Assembly: GCA_964514235.1 (NCBI GenBank)
Contig: CAZEPV010000019.1
Coordinates: 1 to 39,505, forward strand
Source of the DNA: JAAYRQ01 sp035647235
GTDB lineage: Bacteria > Bacillota > Syntrophomonadia > Syntrophomonadales > Syntrophomonadaceae
Reading direction: 5' to 3'
Length of the DNA stretch: 39,505 nt
The notes under the pieces are model-generated. The model was not told where the DNA came from and ran no database searches. It saw only the letters and a list, made by a program, of their open reading frames with translations. A program made the position numbers and the translations under genes. Positions 1 to 7,628 of the stretch are shown piece by piece. Numbering within the stretch: the first letter of the stretch is position 1; the number at the start of each line of letters is the position of its first letter.

Positions 1-46
1 TTTATCAAGAGCTTTTGCTACCTCACCTTCGTGCGGTGCAAAAATT

Positions 47-75
47 ATAATATCACGCCTACAAGCCTCTGTCAA
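47..75 (-). promoter_or_regulatory. Sigma-A-type promoter reading off the left edge
   Basis: On the minus strand a perfect -35 TTGACA (70-75) is followed after 17 bases by TATTAT (47-52); an overlapping TATAAT lies at 44-49. Transcription would start near position 40 and run off the left edge, so the gene it serves is outside the window. Only about 40 bases of the transcript are visible and no leader RNA family can be named from them. Confidence 0.6.
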
Positions 76-104
76 GGTTTATTTTTATAATTCCCATGAC
101 AGGG

Positions 105-121
105 GACATAAGATTTATGTC
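105..121. promoter_or_regulatory. Small palindrome upstream of the left-edge promoter
   Basis: A 7-bp perfect inverted repeat with a 3-base spacer, GACATAA-gat-TTATGTC, lies about 30 bp upstream of the leftward -35 box. Its size and place fit a regulator binding site, but no regulator family is recognised and it could be chance in AT-rich DNA. The rest of positions 76-188 shows no gene. Confidence 0.3.
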
Positions 122-188
122 AAATAGGCACTCATGATATTATATAATCCATTTAACATTTTGACAACATCTATTTAAATTTCTTCGT

Positions 189-227
189 AAAAAAAAGAGT
201 TGCAGTTTGCTAGGGCAACTCTTTTTT
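189..227 (-). terminator. Rho-independent terminator of the kor operon
   Basis: Minus-strand transcripts fold a long stem (AAGAGTTGC pairing with GCAACTCTT, extended by A/T pairs) followed by a run of T. It sits just after the stop of the last kor gene at 232, so it ends the ATPase-korABCD transcript. Confidence 0.85.
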
Positions 228-231
228 GGAC

Positions 232-498
232 TTATGCAGTCACTTTTTTCTTCCTGAAACCTTCTATAAATATTGCGCAATCGGGGCAAACCATTTCACA
301 TATATTACATGCTATACAACTATCCATATCTTTGGGCTTTACAATCGGGGTACCATAAACCCCAAGTTTTTCAGACCATATAAGGGTATCTTTAGGGCAT
401 TTTTCCTTACATAAGCCACAGCCCTTGCAATATTCGGGGAAGATATGGAAGTTAGCTTTTTCCATAGGTGTTGAGATAGCTTCTGGTTTCTTGTTCAT
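232..498 (-). CDS. korD: 2-oxoacid:ferredoxin oxidoreductase, ferredoxin-like delta subunit
   Basis: An 88-residue protein with two 4Fe-4S motifs: CKGCGLCKEKCP (Cys24, 27, 30, 34) and CIACNICEMVCP (Cys61, 64, 67, 71). In the family this subunit passes electrons from the TPP-bound intermediate to external ferredoxin. It is the last gene of the operon and its start overlaps the stop of the gamma subunit gene, so translation is probably coupled. Many kor operons place the delta gene first; here it is last. The substrate could be 2-oxoglutarate, 2-oxoisovalerate or a related 2-oxoacid; the sequence as read does not decide. Confidence 0.9.
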   Translation of the reverse strand: MNKKPEAISTPMEKANFHIFPEYCKGCGLCKEKCPKDTLIWSEKLGVYGTPIVKPKDMDSCIACNICEMVCPDCAIFIEGFRKKKVTA

Positions 499-1079
499 TA
501 CTTAGCCACCCCTTCCTTTAATGACTCCTCTGCTAATTGTAGACCTATTTCTAGTGCCTTATAATTAAGTTCCCTGAGATTAGGGTTTTTCTCGAACTTA
601 TGTCCTAGTTTGTTTTCTAGGGCATCTTTTGCAGCTTCGAAGCTCACTACATTAGTAAGCCCTATAACTGCCCCCATTATGATGACATTAAAAACTCTAG
701 GGTGCAACTCTTGGTTAGCTTTATCAATAGCTGGAATACCTATAATCTTCTTCGCTTCTTTAGGGAATTCATCTTCATTCACTTTAAATCCTTGATCATA
801 TACGAATAGTGTATTTTCATCTGAATAAATATTAGTCCGACCAATAGCTCTAGCACTAAGGGCTACAACAACGTCAGCCTTATTAAATTTGGGTGCACCT
901 ATTCTTTCATCACTAACCTGAATAAATGCAATAGAAACGCCACCCCTTTGTTCTAGACCGAAATTAGGAATATATATAGTCTGCTTTTTTTCATTATAGG
1001 CAGCTTCAGCGATAATCTCTGCTACCGATTGTACCCCCTGACCACCTTCACCTGCAAGGGCAATTTTTACTAAAGACAT
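498..1079 (-). CDS. korC: 2-oxoacid:ferredoxin oxidoreductase, gamma subunit
   Basis: A 193-residue protein typical of the gamma domain, opening with the glycine-rich GEGGQGVQ (residues 10-17), which in the family forms part of the CoA/nucleotide-binding region. It overlaps the stop of korB at its start and the start of korD at its end, showing tight translational coupling within a four-subunit enzyme. The cytosolic complex decarboxylates a 2-oxoacid oxidatively to an acyl-CoA while reducing ferredoxin, or runs the reverse CO2-fixing reaction in some anaerobes. Length is normal. Confidence 0.9.
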   Translation of the reverse strand: MSLVKIALAGEGGQGVQSVAEIIAEAAYNEKKQTIYIPNFGLEQRGGVSIAFIQVSDERIGAPKFNKADVVVALSARAIGRTNIYSDENTLFVYDQGFKVNEDEFPKEAKKIIGIPAIDKANQELHPRVFNVIIMGAVIGLTNVVSFEAAKDALENKLGHKFEKNPNLRELNYKALEIGLQLAEESLKEGVAK

Positions 1080-1834
1080 TATTTAGCACCCCCCTTTCCA
1101 AAAGGGCTTTTTAGCTCGCCAACTGGGAAGTATTGTTCCATTTCATCTTCTAAAAATCTCCAGGTTTGTTGGGCATTAGTCCGCCAATTAGTAGGGCAGG
1201 TAGATAATACCTCTACAAAAGAAAAGCCATTGCCATCAATCTGGTTTCTCAAAGCATTTCTGACAAACCTTCTTAATTGGTTATATTTTGAAACAGTAGC
1301 TCTGGCAATATAGGCGCCCTCTGGTGTCACCTCAGCCAAGAATTCTGGTCCCTTAGTAGGATAGCCAGTTTCTTCGGGATCCCTACCATATGGGCTAGTT
1401 TCGGTTTTTTGACCAGGTAGGGTTGTAGGTGCCATTTGTCCGCCAGTCATACCGTAGTTCGTATTATTGACTAAAATAAGGGTAACTTTTTCATTCCTTA
1501 CCGCTGCATTTAATAAATGTTGTGATCCTATGGAGTATCCCCCACCATCACCCATGTATCCTATAGTAATTAATTCTGGACGTGATCTTTTTATGCCTAC
1601 CATAACAGGAGTAGTCCTGCCATGATGAGTCTGGGTACTGTCGCAAGCGAAGAAATCCCAGGATAGTAAAGAACATCCAATATCACAGCCAAATACGGTT
1701 TTATCTTGTATTTGTAAATCATCGATTGCCTCGCCTAAAGCTTTGAGAACTATACCGTGGCCGCAGCCAGGGCAAAATTTATGTGGCTTACTTGGTAGGT
1801 ACCATGATTTTGGGGTAACTGGTGCTACCATCAT
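1079..1834 (-). CDS. korB: 2-oxoacid:ferredoxin oxidoreductase, beta (TPP-binding) subunit
   Basis: A 251-residue TPP-binding subunit. CPGCGHG (21-27) and further cysteines at 50 and 54 suit the cluster- and cofactor-binding region, GDGGG (95-99) begins the TPP/Mg motif, and NNTNYGMTGGQ (123-133) completes it. A strong AAGGAGG lies upstream; of the two adjacent ATG codons (1834 and 1831) either is usable. The gene follows korA by about 36 bp and overlaps korC by one base at its stop. The stretch ALNAAVRNE-like after the TPP motif is normal for the family. Confidence 0.92.
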   Translation of the reverse strand: MMVAPVTPKSWYLPSKPHKFCPGCGHGIVLKALGEAIDDLQIQDKTVFGCDIGCSLLSWDFFACDSTQTHHGRTTPVMVGIKRSRPELITIGYMGDGGGYSIGSQHLLNAAVRNEKVTLILVNNTNYGMTGGQMAPTTLPGQKTETSPYGRDPEETGYPTKGPEFLAEVTPEGAYIARATVSKYNQLRRFVRNALRNQIDGNGFSFVEVLSTCPTNWRTNAQQTWRFLEDEMEQYFPVGELKSPFGKGGAK

Positions 1835-1870
1835 AATAAAAGACCTCCTTATTAAACGAAATAAATATAT

Positions 1871-2959
1871 TTATAAAATGCTCTTTACTTTATTTGCAAT
1901 ATCATAATCTATTATGCCCACACCAGGCATAAAAAGGTTTTCAATATTAACTGTTTCACCATAAATCTCTTGTTTAACTAGTCTATCTAATTGTCCATAA
2001 GCGGATTCAGCGATAAGTAGTGTTTTGGCATTACTATTAGAAATTACATTACGTAGTTCCTGGCTAGGAAATGGTCTTAGGGTAATCGGTCTAAATGAAC
2101 CCGCTTTTATACCTTGGCTACGTAAAATCTTAACTGCATCATCAGCCGCCCTAGATACAACACCATGAGATAAAATAATTATATCTGCATCTTCGCATTG
2201 ATCGGCACTATATTCAGTTACATCAGGAGTCATCGCTTCATAATCTTTAACAAATTCAAGTACAGCATCATATAATTCTTCTTCCAAGCTGTAGATGTTA
2301 TTCAAATGTTGTGGCTCCCTGTTTTCTCCAATCTGCCCATCTAAACCTACTAAGGGGTATGGTTTAACCATCTTAATCCCTTTATCTGCTGGGTTATACA
2401 TATCCAATGGTTCACGCATTTTAGCTTGATATCCGTCACCTAGAACAAAGGTAGGAAATCTATATTTCCAAGCAGTATTAAAAGCCTTGATGGTATAATC
2501 GTACATTTCTTGGTGGGTGGCGGTAGAATAAACTACACGATGTCCCTCTCCATTACCACCGAAAGTTGTAAGCGTAACTTCTTGCTGAGAATAAATAACG
2601 GTTCCAGAAGAAGGTCCACCCCTTTGCTGAATTATGGCTACTAATGGCAGTCTCATGGCTTCTGCCATTCCAAACGGCTCCTGCATTAGCACATTGCCAG
2701 GCCCAGCTGTAGCAGTAAAAGCCTTTTTCCCAGCTTGGACAGCCCCACATACGGTGAAGCCCGCTGAAATTTCGTCTTCAGTCTGTAGAAAACCCCTGCC
2801 ATGTTTAGGGGCTAATCTGGTCCAATAATGCATGACCTCATTTTGCGGAGTAATAGGGTAACCAAACATAATATCAGCTTCAGCTACTAAAGTAGCCCAA
2901 GCAACCGCTTCATTTCCTGTAATAAATGCTTTTTTAGATCCCTCGATAACATTGCGCAT
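1871..2959 (-). CDS. korA: 2-oxoacid:ferredoxin oxidoreductase, alpha subunit
   Basis: A 362-residue pyrimidine-binding alpha subunit. It shows the family's YPITPQNEV segment near residue 35, TEDEISAG around residue 61, and the GPG-containing TATAGPGNVL segment. A good AGGAGG is placed before the ATG. It is the first kor gene and lies 60 bp downstream of the P-loop ATPase gene, probably in the same transcript. The alpha subunit resembles both the 2-oxoglutarate (KorA) and 2-oxoisovalerate (VorB) types, so substrate assignment stays open. Confidence 0.9.
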   Translation of the reverse strand: MRNVIEGSKKAFITGNEAVAWATLVAEADIMFGYPITPQNEVMHYWTRLAPKHGRGFLQTEDEISAGFTVCGAVQAGKKAFTATAGPGNVLMQEPFGMAEAMRLPLVAIIQQRGGPSSGTVIYSQQEVTLTTFGGNGEGHRVVYSTATHQEMYDYTIKAFNTAWKYRFPTFVLGDGYQAKMREPLDMYNPADKGIKMVKPYPLVGLDGQIGENREPQHLNNIYSLEEELYDAVLEFVKDYEAMTPDVTEYSADQCEDADIIILSHGVVSRAADDAVKILRSQGIKAGSFRPITLRPFPSQELRNVISNSNAKTLLIAESAYGQLDRLVKQEIYGETVNIENLFMPGVGIIDYDIANKVKSIL

Positions 2960-3019
2960 TTATTAAAAGCACCTCCTGACAATTTATAATTAGAAGGAAA
3001 TCATCAACCTATAACTAGA

Positions 3020-3697
3020 CTACCACAAGGCATCTGGCATGTAACGTTCAATAAATTTAACTGGAACTTCAAAATTATATTTAAGTGCTTCCTTTTGCAT
3101 AGATTTTTCTATAGCCATATATTTAATAGGTATATTTAATTCCTGCCCTGCCTTAATTATTTCACGGTTCCCTTCTATAATTACATCTAAGGTAGTCTGA
3201 TTTCCTAAGTGCGTATTGGCTATTATAGCATCTACCCGTCCTAATTCCTTAATATATTCTGTGATTTTGTCTAATGAATTTGTCATGGGTCGGGTAAAAT
3301 TAAATACCGCAATAATTTCAAGTTCTAAAGACTCATAGGCACCTTCTACCAGGTTAAGGGTTTTAGCACCATAAACCCCATAGCCTATATCTAATATAAT
3401 ATCCCCTTCATTCATCAAAGCCCATCTTGCCCGAGGATTTAACATAGCTCCAGTTTCACCTAATCCAAATGAATCCTTAGTTGAAAAACTTATTGTGTTT
3501 AAACCTTTTTGCTCTAATAACTCCTTTAGCGGTCTTAAAGTGTAAAATGGCTCTACTGTATCTAAATCTACTAATGTTACCCTACGGCCTAATTCCCTTA
3601 ACTCCAGAGCTCGATTAATGGCCATTTCACTTTTTCCACTAGCATATTCGCCTACAAAAGCTTCAACTATCCTAGCTGTTTTCTCTTCCGTAAACAT
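3020..3697 (-). CDS. P-loop ATPase of unknown role heading the kor operon
   Basis: A 225-residue soluble protein with a Walker A motif GEYASGKS (16-23) and a Walker B-like strand TLVDLDTVEP (41-50). The layout (P-loop near the N-terminus, then a strand ending in DLD) resembles the SIMIBI class that includes MinD/ParA, CobB and Mrp-type proteins. No Mrp-type cysteine motif is present, so a cluster carrier is not supported. A specific promoter and an operator-like palindrome lie directly upstream and korA follows after 60 bp, so a link to the oxidoreductase (maturation, regulation) is inferred from position only. I do not recognise a named family. Confidence 0.75.
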   Translation of the reverse strand: MFTEEKTARIVEAFVGEYASGKSEMAINRALELRELGRRVTLVDLDTVEPFYTLRPLKELLEQKGLNTISFSTKDSFGLGETGAMLNPRARWALMNEGDIILDIGYGVYGAKTLNLVEGAYESLELEIIAVFNFTRPMTNSLDKITEYIKELGRVDAIIANTHLGNQTTLDVIIEGNREIIKAGQELNIPIKYMAIEKSMQKEALKYNFEVPVKFIERYMPDALW

Positions 3698-3708
3698 AAC
3701 ACCTCCTG

Positions 3709-3720
3709 ATTGTATACAAT
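3709..3720. promoter_or_regulatory. Operator-like palindrome in the ATPase-kor leader
   Basis: A perfect 12-bp palindrome ATTGTATACAAT lies between the predicted transcription start (about 3753) and the ribosome-binding site of the ATPase gene. The TTGTATACAA core matches the type of site bound by GntR/FadR-family repressors, for example in the B. subtilis gnt operator. Its position in the initially transcribed region suits repression. No GntR gene is in the window. Confidence 0.5.
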
Positions 3721-3759
3721 GTATATAGAAGCATCGGAAATTAAAGTAACATTTGTATT

Positions 3760-3788
3760 AGTATAAATTAGTGTTAATTGTGCGTCAA
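3760..3788 (-). promoter_or_regulatory. Sigma-A-type promoter of the ATPase-kor operon
   Basis: Minus-strand -35 TTGACG (3783-3788), 17-bp spacer, -10 TATACT (3760-3765). The predicted start near 3753 gives a leader of about 55 bases with the operator-like palindrome inside it and an AGGAGG just before the ATG at 3697. Confidence 0.75.
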
Positions 3789-3811
3789 TAATTATCTTAA
3801 TTTAGGCTAAT

Positions 3812-3847
3812 AATACTCATATTTAAAAAATATATGTGAAAAGTATT
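3812..3847. repeat. Imperfect AT-rich inverted repeat
   Basis: AATACT with CATAT on the left is mirrored by ATATG and AGTATT on the right, about 25-60 bp upstream of the kor -35 box. It may bind a regulator or simply reflect AT-rich sequence. No gene is seen in 3698-3982 apart from the promoter, operator and terminator listed. Confidence 0.3.
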
Positions 3848-3924
3848 ATATTAATGTAACTTTTTATCCTCTTTCCTAGCTTATTTTATTTACTTTTCCC
3901 TAGTATAAATTAACTTATGAAATA

Positions 3925-3951
3925 AAAAACCTGCCATAATAGCAGGTTTTT
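3925..3951 (-). terminator. Terminator after bofA
   Basis: A 10-bp perfect stem (AAAAACCTGC with GCAGGTTTTT) with a 7-base loop, T-rich on both strands. It lies 30 bp after the bofA stop and ends the dnaX-ebfC-recR-yaaL-bofA transcript. Confidence 0.85.
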
Positions 3952-3982
3952 CTGATTAAATTGTCATTTTTTATTCTTATTC

Positions 3983-4249
3983 CTACATTAATAATAACTG
4001 AAAGCAAATTAAAAGTAATAAGCCCGGAATACCTAAAAATCCCGCAATAAGCACAGTTATTATATTGATCCCTATCTTAAAGGACAAGAAAGCGCCAAAG
4101 TAGTTTACCACTAATAATAATATTAATCCGATGGCAGAGTTAAAAATTAACTTCCAAAGCAACTTAATCGGCTTTAGAAAAACTTGGGCTACTATATATA
4201 AGATTACTAGCAGGAAAAAAGCTGCCATAATTACATTTACAATCTCCAT
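3983..4249 (-). CDS. bofA: BofA-family integral membrane protein (inhibitor of pro-sigma-K processing)
   Basis: An 88-residue, very hydrophobic protein with about three membrane segments (roughly 7-25, 34-53 and 61-87) and the family's hallmark GINIITVLIAGFLGIPGLLL near the C-terminus. In B. subtilis, BofA in the outer forespore membrane holds the SpoIVFB protease inactive until the forespore signal arrives. It ends the conserved run dnaX-ebfC-recR-yaaL-bofA exactly as in B. subtilis. Its presence argues for a spore-forming host, though the family also occurs in some non-sporulating relatives. Confidence 0.85.
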   Translation of the reverse strand: MEIVNVIMAAFFLLVILYIVAQVFLKPIKLLWKLIFNSAIGLILLLVVNYFGAFLSFKIGINIITVLIAGFLGIPGLLLLICFQLLLM

Positions 4250-4289
4250 TGGACCACCCCTTTAAGAATTTATTAAATAGTCCCCATAA

Positions 4290-4523
4290 CTATTTATTTT
4301 TAGTCTGTTTAATTAATAGGTTATACCTTTCCTCAGCCGCTCGAAGATTGTATATTGCATAATCTATAAAGTCTGGATCTACATTAGCAAAAGTGTTTCT
4401 AGCTTCCTTAAGTTTCTGGTGGGCGTCTTGCAAAATTTCCTCATCCGACATGAAAATATCTTTTTTAATATCCTTTATTAACAAGTATTCTAGGGCTTGG
4501 TTTAACATGTCGCTAATCCTCAT
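4290..4523 (-). CDS. yaaL: YaaL-type DUF2508 protein
   Basis: A 77-residue, charged, mostly helical protein with no catalytic motif, in the slot of yaaL between recR and bofA. The segment DPDFIDYAIYNLRAAEERY near the C-terminus is typical of DUF2508. Function is unknown. I chose the ATG at 4523 because GGGGG lies 6 bases upstream; the in-frame ATG at 4538 has no ribosome-binding site and would add five residues. Confidence 0.75.
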   Translation of the reverse strand: MRISDMLNQALEYLLIKDIKKDIFMSDEEILQDAHQKLKEARNTFANVDPDFIDYAIYNLRAAEERYNLLIKQTKNK

Positions 4524-4585
4524 TTTGTTCCCCCACATTAGCAGATAAGCACTTTTATAATATCTGTATGAGGAAAAAGATTAGT

Positions 4586-5185
4586 TTATTCCATATATTC
4601 CTTACGCCCCTCTAAAGCACGTCTTAGGGTTAATTCATCCGTGAATTCAATATCCCCCCCTACTGGTAAGCCATATGCCAGTTTAGTTACTTTAACCCCA
4701 TGTTCATCAGCAATCGAGGCTAAAAAACGGGACATTATTTCCCCATCTACATCTGGATTAAAAGCTAGAATAAGCTCCTTTATTTCCCCACTTCTTAACC
4801 TTTTTTTTAAAGGGTTTAGGTCTATTTCATCCAGATTATGCCCTTCCATAACATGAAATTCCTTATTAAGTACGTAGTATTGCCCCTTATAGCCCGTCTT
4901 TTCTATGGAAACAATATCATTAGTTTCTTCAGCTACACAGATAATGCTTTTATCCCTTTCATCATCTAAGCATATATGGCAGGGATCTATATCGGTTAAA
5001 TAACCACAAACTGAACAGGGAAAAACTTTTAATCTCATCTCTAAAATAGCCTGGGCTAAAGCCTTAGCTTCACTTTCGGGCACCTTTAATAAAAACAAGG
5101 CTAGCCTTTGGGCTGTCTTAGGTCCAATAGTAGGTAATTTAACTAGTTGGTCTATTAAATTTTCTAGGGGACGGACTAACCTCAT
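4586..5185 (-). CDS. recR: Recombination mediator RecR
   Basis: A 199-residue protein of standard length. It has the N-terminal helix-hairpin-helix (LPTIGPKTAQRLAL, 17-30), a C4 zinc finger (Cys57, 60, 69, 72) and a Toprim domain that contains the AFNPDVDGE segment. RecR works with RecF and RecO to load RecA on gapped DNA, and recF is also in this window next to dnaN. It sits about 45 bp downstream of ebfC, presumably in the same operon. Confidence 0.95.
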   Translation of the reverse strand: MRLVRPLENLIDQLVKLPTIGPKTAQRLALFLLKVPESEAKALAQAILEMRLKVFPCSVCGYLTDIDPCHICLDDERDKSIICVAEETNDIVSIEKTGYKGQYYVLNKEFHVMEGHNLDEIDLNPLKKRLRSGEIKELILAFNPDVDGEIMSRFLASIADEHGVKVTKLAYGLPVGGDIEFTDELTLRRALEGRKEYME

Positions 5186-5230
5186 CTTATTGAACCTCCA
5201 ATATCCACTATTACTTTATTAACTTTTTGT

Positions 5231-5554
5231 TTAAAATCCAGGAATATTTAAGCCTCCAGTAATCTTAGCCATTTCGGAAGAAACCATTTCCTGTGATTTT
5301 CTAATTCCCTCATTAACAGCTGCCATAACTAGGTCCTCTAACATTTCTATATCATCTGGATCAACCGCTTCAGGACTAATTTTAATAGAAGATATTTCTT
5401 GTTTGCCATTGACTACTACACTAACAACACCACCACCAGCCGAAGCCTCTAGTTCCCTTTCTTCTAATTCTGCTTGCATTTTGGCAATCTGCTCTTGCAT
5501 CTTTTTAGCTTGTTTAATCATTTTGTTCATAGAGCCACCACCTGGGTTAAACAT
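5231..5554 (-). CDS. ebfC: YbaB/EbfC nucleoid-associated protein
   Basis: A 107-residue protein with the family's start (NKMIKQAKKMQEQIAKMQ), the central glycine patch SAGGGVV and the SSEMAKITGGLNIPGF ending. Family members bind DNA as tweezer-like dimers and are nearly always encoded between dnaX and recR, as here. The start is preceded by AAGGAGG at good spacing. An internal ATG (residue 9) would also fit the usual length, but it lacks an equally strong ribosome-binding site. Confidence 0.93.
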   Translation of the reverse strand: MFNPGGGSMNKMIKQAKKMQEQIAKMQAELEERELEASAGGGVVSVVVNGKQEISSIKISPEAVDPDDIEMLEDLVMAAVNEGIRKSQEMVSSEMAKITGGLNIPGF

Positions 5555-5617
5555 AAGAATTCCTCCTTGTACAATATAATTTTTATGGGATTAATTTTTT
5601 AAATCAAATGGCAGGTC

Positions 5618-7126
5618 TTAATCTTTAACTTCAACTATATCTTCCCCAAAATACTCAATAGCCTTTTTTACAATAATATCATTATAATGATTATCATCAA
5701 TAAAAATAATTTCTACTTCCACATGATGATTAAAGATTTCCTCCAAAACATTTTCCAAAATCTCCATATTGGCTCGTTCTTGCATTCTTTCCTTATGAAA
5801 TTTAAAACCAGTCCTAAAGCCAATATAGACTGCATTATCCTTAGCACCCAACAAATAACCCTGGGCTAGTAGAGCATGGGTGGAAACCTTTACTTCCCTA
5901 ACCTTACTCAAGATCTTCTGCCATAATATTTCCCTAGCCTCTGCTTGCTCTGATCTAGGTTTGCCAGTGGGCATTTTTTCTACTGGCACATCCACCCTTT
6001 TCTCCATCCTGGCTTTTTCAGGCTGGCTAATAGGTCTAAAGGCTTGGGCTAATTCTAAAAAGCCCATTTCTAACAAAAATCTCTGCCCTTCACTAAATTT
6101 TAGGCTTTCCACAGTTCCCATCATAATTTGTAGAGCCGCCAAAAGTTGCTCCTGGTTAACCTTAGCTTTTTGATCATCCAAAAATGATCCATCATCCTGA
6201 TTGATTACCAAAAAATCTATCCTATCCCCCACATTTATATACAGTAGCAAATCCCTAAGATAAAGTGACATTTCTCTGGCTATTTGTCTAGCATCTTTGC
6301 CTTCATTTAAAGCCATGTTCAATAAACTTACTATACTAGCAGTATCCTGTGCAATTGTAGCCTCCATTAATTTAATCAAAAATTCCTGATCAACTAGCCC
6401 TAGAACATCTAAGACATCTGCTTTTTGCATATGATGCCCCTTATAAGAAGCAATCTGATCTAATATGCTCAAGGCATCCCTTAATCCACCATTTGCCCGT
6501 CTAGCAATTAGCTCTGCTGCCTCATTCTCTAGTTCCATATCTTGAGAGGCTGCTACTTCTTGAAGGCGCTTAATAATTTCTTCGACAGTCAGGCGTCTAA
6601 AATTATAGATTTGACAACGTGATTGAATAGTAGCTGGTATCCTTTGTAATTCGGTAGTAGCCAATATAAAGATAACTGATTCTGGGGGTTCCTCTATAGT
6701 TTTTAGTAAGGCATTAAAAGCCTCTGGGGTTAGCATATGGACTTCATCTATAATATAAACCTTATATTTACCTTGGGCTGGTAGAATTTGCACCTTTTCT
6801 CTTAAATCTCGGATTTCGTCAATACCTCGGTTAGAGGCCGCATCTATTTCTATAACATCCATAAAATTTCCATTATTAATATCAAGACAGCTATCGCAAA
6901 GATTACAAGGCTCCCCATCATCTTTTAAGTTTTCACAATTAATCGCTTTGGCAACTATTTTCGCCATACTTGTTTTCCCAGTTCCCCGCGGACCAGAAAA
7001 AAGATAAGCATGTACAATCTTTTTTCCTATGACTGCATTACGCAAAGCGGAAACAGTCTGTTCCTGCCCCACAACTTCTTTAAATTGCCTAGGACGCCAG
7101 GCTCTATATAATGCTAAATATGTCAT
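5618..7126 (-). CDS. dnaX: DNA polymerase III subunit gamma/tau
   Basis: A 502-residue clamp-loader ATPase: Walker A GPRGTGKT (45-52), zinc-binding cysteines 64, 74, 77 and 80, and the DEVH Walker B box (127-130). The C-terminal third is variable and reaches about residue 502, shorter than the roughly 560 residues of B. subtilis DnaX but long enough for a tau-type tail. AAGGAGG precedes the ATG. It is the first gene of the dnaX-ebfC-recR-yaaL-bofA run, with the SRP RNA gene and its terminator directly upstream. Confidence 0.95.
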   Translation of the reverse strand: MTYLALYRAWRPRQFKEVVGQEQTVSALRNAVIGKKIVHAYLFSGPRGTGKTSMAKIVAKAINCENLKDDGEPCNLCDSCLDINNGNFMDVIEIDAASNRGIDEIRDLREKVQILPAQGKYKVYIIDEVHMLTPEAFNALLKTIEEPPESVIFILATTELQRIPATIQSRCQIYNFRRLTVEEIIKRLQEVAASQDMELENEAAELIARRANGGLRDALSILDQIASYKGHHMQKADVLDVLGLVDQEFLIKLMEATIAQDTASIVSLLNMALNEGKDARQIAREMSLYLRDLLLYINVGDRIDFLVINQDDGSFLDDQKAKVNQEQLLAALQIMMGTVESLKFSEGQRFLLEMGFLELAQAFRPISQPEKARMEKRVDVPVEKMPTGKPRSEQAEAREILWQKILSKVREVKVSTHALLAQGYLLGAKDNAVYIGFRTGFKFHKERMQERANMEILENVLEEIFNHHVEVEIIFIDDNHYNDIIVKKAIEYFGEDIVEVKD

Positions 7127-7209
7127 TTTCTTAGCCTCCTTGTCCTGATAGTTAAGCCTTATTGCATAGTATTAATAATTGCGAAGTTTTTTTAAATATT
7201 AATGAATAC

Positions 7210-7246
7210 AAAAATAGCAGGTTATCTAAAACTTACCTGCTATTAT
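7210..7246 (-). terminator. Terminator of the SRP RNA gene
   Basis: A perfect 10-bp stem (AATAGCAGGT at 7213-7222 with ACCTGCTATT at 7235-7244) followed on the minus strand by a T run. It lies about 15 bases after the 3' end of the SRP RNA and before dnaX. Confidence 0.85.
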
Positions 7247-7260
7247 TCTATAACAAATTT

Positions 7261-7532
7261 TTAAGCCGTGCACCTGCCTTCGAGAATACCTCCCAAGCGT
7301 TACTTGGACAGTTAACTCCATTCAGGCTACCCTACGGCACATGAGATTAATCCCTTAGTGCTGCTTCCTTCCAGACCTGACACGGTTCAAGATGTCTCAT
7401 TGCGTAGGACCCAAATTTCAACGTCACTTATTCAAGCCAGACCTTACAAGGTATGCCCTTAGAACAGGAATTCAACCCTGCTATAGCGGGTTGCAGGTTA
7501 TAGGGCACCGCTAATTCCCCGTCTAGCACGGC
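7261..7532 (-). ncRNA. ffs: Signal recognition particle RNA, large Bacillus-type (scRNA)
   Basis: An RNA of about 270 nt on the minus strand. Its ends pair (GCCGTGC at the 5' end, GCACGGC at the 3' end). The domain IV loop region is unmistakable: GTGTCAGGTCTGGAAGGAAG followed by CAGCACTAAG. The extra 5' half corresponds to the Alu domain found in spore-forming Gram-positive bacteria. It acts as scaffold for Ffh in membrane targeting of proteins. Location just upstream of dnaX matches B. subtilis (scr). Ends are estimated from the pairing and may be off by a few bases. Confidence 0.93.
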
Positions 7533-7534
7533 AA

Positions 7535-7540
7535 ATTATA
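7535..7540 (-). promoter_or_regulatory. -10 box of the SRP RNA gene
   Basis: A consensus TATAAT lies immediately upstream of the paired 5' end. No good -35 hexamer is visible at 16-18 bp. The normal -10 to start spacing would put the first base near 7528, a few bases inside the 5' end estimated from pairing. Confidence 0.5.
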
Positions 7541-7628
7541 AATCCTAGTTAGCTCACATATCACTATTGCCCATATATTTTAACTTTTTTTGCACTCTAA
7601 TGCAAGAACTATAAGCTTCCAGATTTAC

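Noticed and set aside
1..66. Short open frame on the minus strand at the left edge (TTG start, about 22 codons visible)
   Set aside because: Its start coincides with the -35 TTGACA and the sequence continues through the -10 box. The promoter explanation is better and no family is recognisable.
7533..7628. Leader or T-box near ilvD
   Set aside because: The bases downstream of ilvD belong to the SRP RNA promoter region. Upstream of ilvD (9309-9397) there is only a terminator hairpin and no T-box core sequence.
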